Of a stretch of DNA of 64,000 nt, positions 45,617 through 58,217 are shown in pieces. Source of the DNA: Petrolisthes cinctipes (taxonomy: Eukaryota > Arthropoda > Malacostraca > Decapoda > Porcellanidae). The notes below the pieces were generated by a model. That model made no database searches, was not told the DNA's origin, and saw nothing but the letters and a program-made list of their open reading frames with translations. The position numbers and the translations under genes are program-made. Within the stretch, counting starts at the first letter, position 1, and every line of letters starts with the position of its first letter. Where the stretch lies: NCBI GenBank assembly GCA_033782935.1, contig JAWQEG010000288.1, positions 242,001 through 306,000 of the forward strand, read 5' to 3'.

Positions 45617-46190
45617 AGCGCCTTCGACAGGGAGCTAGTGGCTATCCATGACGCTGTGAAGCACTTCCGTCACTTCCTCGAGGGCAGGACATTCCACGTA
45701 CGGACGGATCACAAGCCTCTAACCACTGACATGCACAAGCTCGGTGCAAACTGGTCCCCACGGGTCACGCGCCATCTCGCTTTCATTTCGGAGTTCACCA
45801 CTGACATCCACCACATCCGGGGAGAGGACAACGCCGTCGCTGACGCCCTTACCAGATCACCGCCTGCACACCCTCTTGTCTCCAGCATCCAGCACATCCT
45901 GCCCCTGGACTTCCCGGCACTCGCAACCGCTCAACTGGCCAACATGCACCTACAAGAACTCCTCTCAGGCGAAACGGGACTACGGCTGGAGTACCTGACA
46001 GCTCCCGACTCTACCACCCAGCTCTGGTGCGACACCTGCGGCATACCACGCCCCTATATCCCTGAGCAGTTCAGAGAGACAGTATTCCAACATTACCACT
46101 CCCTCAACCACCCAGGCGTAACAGGAACACTCCGCCTTCACGTGGATCCCGTTACCTGCTTACGTGTGTCGACAGGACGACACGCTGGTG
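45617..46190 (+). pseudogene. LTR-element RNase H C-terminus and integrase N-terminus
   Basis: The RNase H segments ELVAIHDAVKHFRHFLEGR, VRTDHKPLT and GEDNAVADALTR run in frame after the TAG. The integrase zinc domain is represented only by the His pair in FQHYHSLNHPGVTGTLRL. The Cys pair and the next block are deleted before HVDP. Confidence 0.82.
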
Positions 46191-46860
46191 TACCGCTATC
46201 CCCATGTGTGACATCACTGCAGAAGGGACCGCCCGCCACTTCCTTAGCAACTGGGTTGTGAACTTTGGTCCTCCTTCAGTCATCATCACCAAAAAAGGCA
46301 CTCAGTTTGAGTCTAGGGCATTGCAGGATATGCTAATGGTCCTGGGAACACAACGCCAGCGTACCACAGCCTATCACCTCTGCAGCAACGGGATGATAGA
46401 ATGCTTCCACCGCCGACTGAAAGATGCCTTCCGTGCCCTACAGCCTGACCAGTGGACAGACACGCTCCGACTCATCCTCCTCACCATCCATACCACCATG
46501 GAGGAGGACCTTAAGCACTCCCTGGCTGAGCTCGTATTCGGGGAAGACCTACGCCTACCAGGACAACTAATAGCTCCGGACGTAGACACCTCCAGCCTCT
46601 CCTTCTCGCCAGCGCTCAAGCTCGCCATCTCTAACGCTGCACCAACACCGACACGCCAACATACCAGGCCTACCTACACACCGCACCTTCTCTACTCCTA
46701 AGAACAGACTCTCACCGTACACCGCTCCAGCAGCTGTACACCGGCCCTCACCCCGTGCTCGCCAGGCCGGACGCAACGGTCACCCTACAAATCCACGGCA
46801 AACCTTACGTCACGTCCTGGGAGAGGGTAAAACCGGCCCACACCGCCTCACACCACGCCA
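46190..46860 (+). pseudogene. LTR-element integrase core and C-terminal remnant
   Basis: It shows CDITAEGTARHFLSNWVVNF, then VIITKKGTQFES, where the expected catalytic Asp is replaced by Lys, and CSNGMIECFHRRLKDAF with the Glu retained. After a stop at about 46701 another frame gives GPHPVLARPDATV, QIHGKPYVTSWERVKPAH, the usual C-terminal domain. It is inactive. Confidence 0.82.
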
Positions 46861-48030
46861 CTAAACACCCACACACCGGCATACACCGTGCCGCTCACGC
46901 TTCACCCTCCACACACACAACCTACACCATACTCACATCACTGACCACCACTCCTACCCACACCACACACACTACCATTCACCCACATACACTCTCAGCA
47001 ACCCACACCATCACACCACCAATCCATACCACCCTTCATACCTCAGCCACCATCTCCTACCACCACTACCATCCTCCCCATCCCACAGCCATCTCACCCC
47101 GCCTTGCCTGACCACGCCACCATTTAACCATCACCACTACCCACCCATACCTCTCCCCAACCTACCCAGGCAACACCCCACCCCAACCTGCTTCCCCCTC
47201 CCATCCCCCCGCCTTCTCCTCAGCCTAACCTACCCAAACCGCTCCTCCCTTCCCCACCAGTGCCTCTCGCCGCCCTCGTTCCTGTACCCGACCTACCTAT
47301 CCCACCTCCTCTTCACAACATTCCATTCCGCTCCACCCCTGACCTACCCGAACCTTCTCCTTCCCTACACACCGACCCTTTGCCTATACCTGACAACCCC
47401 ACCCCCGACCCTATCCCGCTACCTGACCACACCCTGCTTGAACCGTTGGCTCTACCCGACCCTATCCCGTAACCTGACCACACTCTGCCTGAACCGTTAC
47501 CTCTACCTGACCTGCCTGCACCCGAACATGCCTCGATTGTTTTAATCCCTTCTAGTCTCCCTCAGGACCAGCCGCCTGTTATTCATGTCATACCTGCCAC
47601 ACCTCCTCGTCCCGTTAGCCCTCGCCGCACTCAGACGCCTCCTCCACGCCACCCAACATGCTATGGGAAAACGAGCCGGCTTTGGTTCCCGAGGGATTCA
47701 CTTCCCGGTCGGGATGCACCATACGGCGCCCGGCCAAATATTTTGCCACACTTTCCAACACAAACACACACGCACCATGTATTTTATCAACTCACACACT
47801 TGTAACTAACATTTACAAGCCACACCTTCCACGTACACTTCTGTGCAACACACCACCTGTTTCTATGTCCATGCTTTGATTTTTATGTATATGTATGTCA
47901 CTATTTCTATCTATATATGTGTATTTCATGTTAGGTATATTACCATGTTCTATTTTTGTATATGTTTTTACCATGTTTTATGTGTGCCATACCCCCACCT
48001 TTCCTCCTGTTCTTGGGGGAGGGGGGTTAC
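46861..48030 (+). other. LTR-element 3' region, Pro/Thr-rich composition, polypurine tract
   Basis: A C/A-rich stretch with a PDPIPLPDHTL-like open frame (47260-47472). The repeats look compositional rather than an env gene. It ends in CTTGGGGGAGGGGGGTTAC, a polypurine tract next to the 3' LTR. Confidence 0.6.
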
Positions 48031-48516
48031 TGTAGTGACACAAGCACCAGAATTTCCCATTCTCTGTATACCTGCGCATCCTCGCCTTCACCTGTCGTCC
48101 TGCGTGCGAGCCTGTACCCAAGCCTAGCCCATCGTACCGGGGCCTACGCTCTTCCACTAGCACCGGGACAGCCAGCCAGACGAGTCACTCTCCTCTCCCG
48201 CTCCGCCACCGCCGCTGCCTTGCCTCATCTCTCCACGCTACACGCCACGGTCACCTTCAAGCAACGCCACGACACCTCCAAGCAACACACGGCCTTCTCC
48301 AAGCAACTCCACAGCCTCTTCAAGCAACACACACGGCCTTCTCCAAGCAACTCCACAGCCTCTTCAAGCAACACACACAGCCTGGCAAGCGGGAAGACTC
48401 TACTCTGGTGCTTGGGATCAACTTCTCATATTTACCTTGTATACTCTGAATAAAACCGTGCCTAGTATTCGAGTCTCCTACACACCTTCCGGTAGTAACG
48501 ACCTCCAGACGTTACA
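48031..48516 (+). repeat. 3' LTR
   Basis: It starts TGTAGTGACACAAGC and ends GACGTTACA. It is nearly identical to the two halves of the 5' LTR combined and contains the same TCCAAGCAAC tandem array. It carries an AATAAA near 48450 without the 11-base TGATTGGAGTG present in the 5' copy. Confidence 0.9.
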
Positions 48517-48550
48517 AAACAAAACCACGAGTGACTTTTGAAACACCCGG
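48517..48550 (+). mobile_element. Mariner-like relic, right end
   Basis: It resumes immediately after the 3' LTR and ends in GTGACTTTTGAAACACCCGG followed by TA, the typical terminal sequence of this transposon group. Together with 38440-38930 it reconstitutes one interrupted element. Confidence 0.65.
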
Positions 48551-50189
48551 TACAATTCGATCATCATTCTCATCATCAAGACACAGTACACCACAAGGAT
48601 TATTTAGGTCTATACTCTACAATGAATTGTCTGTTTCCTGTTTATTGATGTGGCACTGTATTTACTTTTAATAATTATATTCTGTTATCAGTATAAGAAA
48701 GTATTGGGGTAAAGTTTTATTTCAGCTCTGTTCAATATCCTTGTTTTTTTTTTCGTATCCTTAAATAAAAAGAAAGGAATGACTTTTCTCTTTTACTTAA
48801 ATGACTGAAGAGTGATTACACATCACAAACAATTATACAGTACAGTATATGGAACACACTCAAAAGCTCATACATGTTACAAATCTACAGATTTCTATAT
48901 AAATTGTCTAAAGTTGACGCATTTCCATCTCAGATAAAAAGCTTATTAGGTTTCAATTGAAACAATACATTTTCCCTGTCACTTCTAAACTTGTTAGTAA
49001 CAAGAAGACAAGTATCTGCTTCAACTACTCCACAATTTCAAAATAGATCAGGTAAATTGAAGTAATCACATTAAACTGGGCTATCCTTGATTTACTGTTG
49101 GTCAGTACTTTAAATACTCAGTATTATATTATACAAACCATTTTCATTTTTAATTCTAAAACAACCATTTACTTATTAAAGTTCTATGCAAGGTGATACA
49201 TAAATTAAAGCGCATTCATATTTGTCAAATGGCACAAATGGAGCTTTCAAAAATAATGGTAGGCATACCTGGAGAAAGCTTCACAACTATTCACAATTTT
49301 AATACTCTTGGGAACAACCTGGGTGGTTTAAATTGCGAGCAGTGGAAGAACTCTCGACAAAGGGAGGCCCACAGGTGTTAAGTGGAGCATGACTGTACGC
49401 AGTGAAGGCGAGTAGACAACTTAGGGACAGAAGCATGTTCTGGGCTCATGTATCAATGCTTACCATTGTTGTGGCTGGCGTCCTCTGTGCGGCGTCTAAA
49501 TTTGAGCAAAAACCACATAACAGCTGATTTTTTTCTATACTCCCAGGTTCAATATACAGTAATTATTTTGAATTTGGTCCAATTGGTTTTTCATTTAAGA
49601 TCCTATCTTTTATTTCATTTCTGAGGCTATTCCTAAAAGTTACTCTTAAGTAGCTATAGTAGCTATTATCTACCAAACCCTCAGTTTTTTAACACAGAAA
49701 CATCAGTAATTTTATGGGGAGATGTGAGCTACATATAACAAGATTATTAGCCTTAACACTGTGTCAAATAAAAATGGACAACTCTGTGAATAAAAGTACA
49801 GTAATGTACAGTAAACAATTTAACTAAAGATACTTTTCCAGGTTTCTGTCCCTCCATTCCTTTTATCTCCTTGGTGCTTGTGTTCCACCCACCTATCACC
49901 ACCTTCATCATCCTAGAAGGTCTTCCTAGGGCAGTCTTCTTTCATCCTCAACTCACATTTCCAAGTTCTGATAAATACTAAGTAGTGTAGTATGGTTTAA
50001 CTATTTGATACATCTTAATAAAAATTACAATCTTTTCAACACTAAACAGGTTCTATCATAACTTCAGCCCCAAATGGAAACATATTTTCTCCCACTAAAA
50101 ACTGTACAAGGAAAAATACAACAGTAATTTCCACCAGCAGGTCTGCTATCAAACAATTTCCATATATTCAAAGAGATGCCTGTACTCTT
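48551..50189. other. 3' flank of the zinc-finger gene
   Basis: It lies downstream of the zinc-finger stop on the minus strand and probably includes the 3'UTR. A minus-strand AATAAA lies at 49609-49614. Nothing else is recognised. Confidence 0.4.
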
Positions 50190-50312
50190 CTACTGGGTAA
50201 TGTCATGCCCAATATCCCTAAGCTCCTCACCAACATCATCTCCAACTTCCTCCAATGTTTTGTCTGAATTGGTGGTATCATTCTTTGAGTCTGCCACATC
50301 CTTGTCACACAT
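50190..50312 (-). CDS. Zinc-finger gene terminal exon
   Basis: It encodes MCDKDVADSKNDTTNSDKTL then EEVGDDVGEELRDIGHDITQ and a TAG stop. The acceptor is TATTTTCAG and phase 0 agrees with the previous exon. Its composition (acidic, Ser/Thr) continues the C-terminal tail. Confidence 0.75.
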   Translation of the reverse strand: MCDKDVADSKNDTTNSDKTLEEVGDDVGEELRDIGHDITQ

Positions 50313-53300
50313 CTGAAAATATAATCATTACTGTACAGTATATATGAAACACATCATATGGCTGTATATGAAGTGTCAGTTGACCTGGAATTACTGGGAG
50401 TCAAGTGATGATAAAAGAAGTATGAACAAATGAATCAAAACTAATTATCATCTAGACATGGAGGGCAATTCGAGCCCAAACCCAAACAACACTCCATACT
50501 GTACAAGGCAGGTTCTAACACTTGAAAACCATCATATTTTTGAAAATTAACAAATGTGCTGATGACATTAGAAAAATGTGTTTTTGGCATTAATGAGCTT
50601 CAAGCTCTAAATACAAGCTAGTTTGCCTGTAAAATATTTATCTCTTACAGATCAATGTATTATTTTTCCTAGGTAATATAATTGCTTGGTATTATTTCCA
50701 TGTGCTGTATATTATGCATGATGTCCCCATGACTTTGCAATCTCTCCTCCTCAATGTAGAACTACTGCTTTTCAGAATTCATTTATTCCCAGAACCCCAT
50801 CGTAATGGAATGCACTGCCTCAAAACTGCTTTCCACCAGTTTTTAATCCTCAGTCATTTAAATCCAACTGTTACAGACATTATTTGAATGAAGGATGCCA
50901 ATAGGCACATGGACTTGTTTTAATTAATTTTGTTTTTCCTTCCTCCTTTCTTCCTCAACATAGACCACTCTTGAACATCACATTTACACAGAATTACTGG
51001 GAGAAAATAATAAGTCACTAGATTACGTAGGCCATTGAAATTATGACAATTCAAACTGAAATTCCAACAGCAACAGATTATTATAACAACACTGCTACAA
51101 TGTTTGCCATTCATTAACTCTTGTAGTTATTCTCTAACATAATGACATCTCTTTGAGTTAGCATCCAATAGCACATATGGATTCCGGCAATTCTTGGGTT
51201 ATTATGCTTGATTTAATGCAAGATGGATTTACTGTACAGTAATTGGTTGTCACCAATTAAGGATAAGTACATGTTATAGCACCTGAAATAACAACTATGC
51301 CAACACTCACCTTACTTTCAGGTTTATCTTTCTCTGTCTCTGTATGATCCATTGGTACTGGGCTCTCTTTCTTCTTGGCACAACTGATGTCTACATTTTT
51401 TGGTTCCTCCTCACTGCCCTTTCTGGTCTCCCCTTCTATTTCAGTTAGTATTTTACCTACATCGAGACAAAGGAAGAAATGATCAAATGTAAATAAAACT
51501 AGAAATTGAAAAAAATCATTAAAGAGACTGATGAAGTAGAACTATTTCATAAACTCAATTTTCGGATACACTGTTTGATCCCGTCCCAATGAGTTCGGTT
51601 TATAGAGGATTTACTATATCGTCGTAACCCAAATTTATTTTCTAAAATTTTCAGCAAAGAATGAACAGTTCGAAGGACTCATTCATGAAGCAGCTTCATA
51701 CCATAGTTGCCAGTCAAACGAGTGTTTTTCTTTACGTAATTGAATTTGTATTATGTTAGATTTAAATAAAGTCATCCCACACATTTGCCGTGCACCTCCC
51801 TGGCCCCTCAAAATGTTTGATTCTAACCACTGTAATATGCTTGAGAGAGTAACGAATGTCAATTTCTGCAAGTTGCTACCCAGTTACCTATACAAGGAGT
51901 AAAGCATATTTTCTATAATACACTTCTCTAATCGGTAACTGATTTGGGGTAAACTTAACCAAGTGCTCTCACCCACCCTTTTCAATTTATACATGCACGA
52001 CCTACCAACACCCCAGGCGTCACTAATATAGATAGCCTCCTACGCAGGTGACATAACACTCACATGTACACACAAAAATACAGACACAGCCACTCACATC
52101 CTCCAACCCTACCTAAATACCCTTAATGCCTGGTTCACCACAAACAGACTTAAAATAGCACCCACCAAGTCAACTGCCACCCTTCTCACCAACTGGAATG
52201 CAGAACACCACTACACACCACACCTCACCACAAACAACACACCTATTCCACACACACACACACCCAAAATACTTGGCATAACATACAATACATCCATGAC
52301 ATTCAAACAACATATCACGTCCATCAAAAACAAATGCATGCAAAGACTCAGGCCCTCAGATCACTTGCCAGCACAACATTTGAACACAACAAAGAAACCA
52401 CAACCACAGTGAACAAACAATATATGGATTATGCAAACCCTGCCTGGGCCTCAAACCTCAGAGATTCATCTCAACACCCTTCAGACCATACAATATAGAG
52501 TCCTAAAGATTATCACAGCACAGCTACCACACCTACAGACCACCTACACTATGAAACCAAAGTCCTCAAAATCAAGGATCATCTTGACATGAGAGGCACA
52601 CAAACATTTGCTGCAGCCTCCACAAACCCACACCATCCACTACACTACATGGCAAAACACCCATGTACACGATGCCAAGGAACATCAAAACAACACCCAG
52701 TACACGATACCATACACAATTACTATCATCTCTCACACCCTGCCCACCCCAAACCAATCTCCAGAAACATATCCATACTCAAATATCTCACCAATCCATC
52801 CAAACTCAAAAACAACACCCAGCTGCATGCACGACCTCCTGACATCCACCCATCTGAATCCTCCCTTCTCCGTGAGGACAGAGTCCACCTGGCCTTTCTG
52901 CGATGTGGCCACCACTCGGTCTGGGATGCAACACAGCACCCCATTCTATTAAACACATTATGGAAAACTGCAATGTACACAACCACACACCAACAACACA
53001 ACATACACTCTTTGAGGGCACCGTGGGAAAGCCCGGTTCAGGCCATGGCCTTCCTCAGGAGCTCGGGGCTGCTCAGCCATACAGCTTGAGGAACCAACAA
53101 CAACACTTGTTGATTTCGTCCATCCAACAAAATTAGTTTAATATGTACACTACATTACAGTAGGACCCAGTGGGGCTGACTTTATTCTCTGTGAATATTA
53201 GTTATCCCCCACAGGGCTAGAATAAAGATTGTTATAGGATCTGGTCACTTTCTAGTGGATTTGACGAGATCTGCCCACACGGATTAAAAATCCATGTGAG

Positions 53301-53316
53301 GTGTACTGCAACCGGA

Positions 53317-53348
<32 letters not shown>

Positions 53349-56300
53349 CCTTTTCCACTGCTGGGTGGACCGCCAGCACACGGGGGTGCATTTCCCTTTG
53401 CATGCAGCAGTGTAAACTCCCTCCCCCTTATGGTCCCTTCAGGGCTGGTCTCATGGAATGTGCGGCCCCACTTGTAGCTCTTGTGGTAACGTGGACTTGG
53501 GCCCACAGCACTGGCTGTGGGATCAAAGACCCAATCTCCCTGGCAGTCGGACTCCTTGGTCCCATTTCCCTGGGATGTGCGGTAGCCCAGGCATATAGGG
53601 CCAGCCCCTCCTTTATTTTAATTTGTTTTTGGGGCAGGAGGCCATTCTGCCCCGGGAGAACATCAACAACAACTACATTACAGTCAAGAACAGAACAAAA
53701 GCCTGAATGTTCAAATCCAGGCTCATAATACACAGACAAAAGTTGGTGCAAAGCTAAGTTTGGAAACCAAAGGACACTGGGTTCAGGTACTTTTATTGAT
53801 ATGTGCTTTCGTGTCTGGTAGCTAGCATAATGTACAGTCAACCTCAGGAATTCGTACACAGGACATTGGTTAAAAGGATCTTTATTCTGCACATACTGTA
53901 GGCATTGTTCTTCTCACTGATTCAAGTATTAGCCAAACAACATTTCTAGAAAAATTTGGTGTTAGTAAATTAATGTATAAAATTTTCTATTTGTTATGAA
54001 CCCCTGATGTCACAGTGGTGTAAAGGAATTCCTGAGGCTGACTGTACTGAGGCTGACTGTACATGTGAATTTACATGCAATGAATTTATTTTAATTCATA
54101 CAACAGGATTCAGCTTCGATAAGGTCAGGTATGGCTTGGAAGTTATTGTAAGGGTAGGGAGGTGGTTTGGTTCTTTTGTGTTGTCTCCTTGAATCATCAA
54201 TTAAACTCTCATTTTATTCCCTTGGTTGGCAGGCAATGGGCAGGGTGGATTGGTTGATATTCGGCACCGCAACAGCGAGGTCATATGGCCAATGGTCAGG
54301 GATGCAGCCCCTATTGGTGTCCCTAGAGGTATCATGAACCAGTTAATATCAGTGGTATATTTATGATAACTATGAGAATGGCAGGTGCTGTTGTCCTGAA
54401 TAACAGGAGTAATGTGAATAAAAGTATACATAAATAATTCTTGGGTATTGTACATCTTACTTCAGGTATTAGGGCAGACCTGAAGGGTGCTTTCCACACA
54501 GGTTGGACAAACCAGACTGAATAAATAGTTAACAGTGTTTCACAATCCTCCTCCATCAAGGATGGTGGAACTGGAAATCCTCCCTCCTCCTACTTGGCCC
54601 TACCTTGCATAAAGAAATTTTGAATGTACAATTTGTATATCTTTTCTTCTGTGAGGGAGAGGGTTAATGAGCATTATATATGATGATTATACAATTTTAA
54701 CTTTTTTGTGGAGGGTACCTAGTAATCAGTTTGAAAACCAAGCTGATAAATAAATGATATGGTCAAGTCAATAAAAAATAAATGAACAAAGAACATTAAC
54801 TATTACTGACTCGACATGATACTCACTGCTAAACAGACATACTGGTATGACTGTACCAACTCTAGGTTGTTGAAAGAAAATAAAGGACACATGCAGTAGG
54901 TAGTTATACATATTCTCCATCACCATCATATCAGAGTCCAAAGGGGACCCTGGTCTATCTATCCATCTATAGCTCTGACGCCTCGTTCCCTCCGGGAACT
55001 CCCCCCAAGGGGATGGCCACGGCAGAAGTGTCTCCAGTTCTCCCTGTTCCAACACTCCCTCCTTACTTGTTCAAGCCCTCCTCTGCCCCTCACGTTTCTC
55101 TCACTTACATACTCTTCCACTCTGTTCTGCCATCTAACCGGAGGTTTGCCTCTCACACCAGGTCCCACAACTTCACTTCCATACACCTTCTTTACAAACT
55201 CCAAACCTTGCATTCTCTCTACATGTCCAAACCATCTCAGTGTATTACGTTTCACTCTCTCAACCACTCCACACTCAATGCCAATTGCCTTCTCACTCAT
55301 ACCAGACCTCTCATTACTTTCTCCATCCCACCTTGTAAGTCCACATGCTCCTCTCAAGTAACTCATTTCCACAGCACCTATTCTAGACTGATGAGCCCTA
55401 CTCCATGTCCACGTCTCCGACGCATATGTCAGTGTTGGCAGGATTATACTATTTCGTAGTCCCCTTTTCACTTCCATACTCACACTTCTACCCTTCATAA
55501 TCCTCCCCAGTGATCCTATGACCTGTCTACCCTTCACTGCTCTCTCCCTAATTTCTCCTTCCATACTTCCATGTTTACACATAACTGTACCCAGGTACTT
55601 AAACTCCTTCACTTCCTCCATCCTCTCACCCCTCAGAGTTATCTCACACTTCGTCCCAGTTGGTACAGCCACTCTGTAAGGTGTAGCAAAGTCAATCACT
55701 TCAGTTTCTGCTCTTTCAAATACCATCACTTTACTTTTACCCACATTCACCTTCAGTTTCCTTCGTTTACACAGACTGAAATTCGTCCACCACTCTCTGT
55801 AAGGCCTCTGGTAGGCCTAAATATATTTGAAATCAGCAAATTATAAACGCTGGAATGTACGCAAAACGAGTACCTAAGGATTAATTAAAAGGGAATCGTT
55901 ATATCTTTGTCAGGATTAAAAAACTAGAGTACTCACCTCGAATCTCTGAGAGCTCTGAGAGACTGTGGTCCACCTTATCCCACAACTTTTCTTGGTCTGG
56001 GTCCATATCCATTCCTAGGGCAGCTATATCCTCATCATCAATATCATCATCATCTTCCTTGCTCTTGTTACCATATTCATCTTCATCCTACACAAACACC
56101 CAGAATGAAAGGTTAGTATATATACAGTATGCATGGAGATAATATGATTAAGATGATCATTACCTCTACCACAGCTCCCTATTTTCAAGGAATGGGGATC
56201 TCTATGTACAAGGAAAAAAATTATCACAAAAGACAGACAGCTTATCCAGTGAAATGGGGTGTATATACCAGAATGGCACTTAGCCTTGACTTCTATCAAC

Positions 56301-58177
56301 ATGGCATAAAATACAACCATCAATTAAGGCTGAGTGTGTTAGTACAGCAGGCGTACTGTATATTTAACCTGATGAGAAGTCGGGTGATGGTCCCAGTAGT
56401 GTGTGAGGTGTGAAAGAGAGCGACAGTGGCGTTGGACCACACGTGAACCCAAGGTGGAGTCTAAACGAATAATCTTTCGACAGAGACTGCAGTAGTAGGC
56501 CTCCACTCGACGGACATAATCAGTCCCTGTTGATGAACAAAGTTCCTTGTCAACAATACAGTGAAATTATTTATATTGGCAGAATAATTTTCCAGAATGC
56601 TTTGAAAGAATGATACATAGAATGAAGAAATTTTATTGTCTTAACTTTAAAGTCCACAATCAATTTTGGTTCACCCTGGGTGTACTATACAAAAAATTAA
56701 ATTGATGCACTCTTATTGTTATTATAACGGCAGGGAGTGGACTCGGGAGTCTTTCTAGACAAAGTGTCAGGAGTGGCAACGTACAAACAAACACGCAGTG
56801 CTCTGAGCAGAAGTTTGAATAGCCTTGCTTCACTGAGTGGGTAAACAAAACACCTTAGTCCATACTCCCTTCCATTTAAGTGAGTCAGAGATTTTGGATA
56901 GGGAGTGTACAGTACATACCCATTGGTTTGTGGCCACCCTCCTCCTCTTCCTCATCTGGCTGTTCCTTATCCCAGTCTGTGTCTATTAGTGGGCCAACAT
57001 CCTCGTCCTCATCCCACTCTCTCCCTTTTATAGGATCTTCCATTTCCTCTTCACTGTCATCACCAGTAGCTGCTTCTTTCTCTGCTGCTTTCACAGCTTC
57101 AAGTCCTCCTGTGATTTCCTCATGCTCAGAACCTTCCTCCTCATCTGTGATATATGTAAATATTACAAGGTTTCATGAGGTCAACGTTTGGGAAGCAATT
57201 ATTACAATACTGTACTTATATTGCTAAAGTGTAATCAAAATCTAAATGATGTTGTTAGACTTTAGGATTCGTAACTGTTGTAGAGGTTGTATGATTCAAA
57301 AAGTATCCAGATCAGAGACCTAAGACACTTCACACTTAAGTGACTTCAGTCAGATGTGGACCAGACAGCATTACAGGAGGTTGATTGAAGTGGGAATATT
57401 TTAATGTCTTTTTTACATCTTTCTCCATACAGTACTAGGATGTATATCTGGTGAGTGAGTTAAACAATAATGCACATCATATCACCATGTTCATTAGGAC
57501 TGTTGCTTAAGGACTGCCAGGAAGATAGACTGTGAGTATATGAAACACACCAGCACATCTACTATATTCATAGTGGAGTTTACAATAAAGAAGGATATGA
57601 ACAATGTTTATTATCCTAAGACGGTTAATGCCTGGTTGAAGAGTAACTTTATGTATCTTGACCAAATATTGGTTAAATTGAGAAGGATTTTTAAGTGTGG
57701 ATAACACTTACAAATTATATACATTTTCTTTTTTTTCCATACACATACATCCAGCATCTCGATGCACTCAGTGCCTCAAACCATTCAACATCTCAATCTT
57801 CAGAATGTCTCAATTTAATTTATGATTTACTAAGTTCAATGTTTCAATTAACACACTGTTCCAACATACCCAATGTACTGTAACAAGTTCCTCAAGTCTC
57901 AATGTAGGCTACTCATTATCTTGGTTTTTAGCAATTTTCATTTTGGTCTTTGTGCAACAGATATTTTTTATGACTCATTCACCTACAAAATGATATCCCT
58001 GGACAGTTGGTAACATTAACCCTTTCAGTGCCTGATGACGCATATCGCGTCTGCAACTGTTAGCGTGCTGAGTGAGCAGGGACCTCTTATTTCTCCCAAT
58101 CCGCTCTCCCTTGCTCACTACTGAAAAATCAGTTGTATTAATTTTTCTCCCAACTTTATTATTTCATTTATTGCATT

Positions 58178-58217
<40 letters not shown>

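Larger units (their letters stand above)
38931..48516 (+). mobile_element. Ty3/Gypsy-type LTR retrotransposon, defective, carrying a nested LINE
   Basis: Its two LTRs (about 484 and 486 bp) begin T(G/C)TAGT and end GTTACA. The 5' LTR is followed by a PBS-like TGGGGACCTTGG and the 3' LTR is preceded by a G-rich polypurine tract. AAAC-type direct repeats flank the element. The pol order is protease, RT, RNase H, integrase, as in Ty3/Gypsy. Every enzyme is broken: the protease Asp-Thr-Gly is replaced, the RT YxDD segment is deleted, a stop lies in RNase H, and the integrase has lost part of its core. No gag or env was recognised. A host-genome relic. Confidence 0.88.

Noticed and set aside
47260..47472. 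PDPIPLPDHTL repeat ORF, possible env-like product
   Set aside because: No signal peptide, membrane segment or glycosylation pattern; composition-driven repeat.
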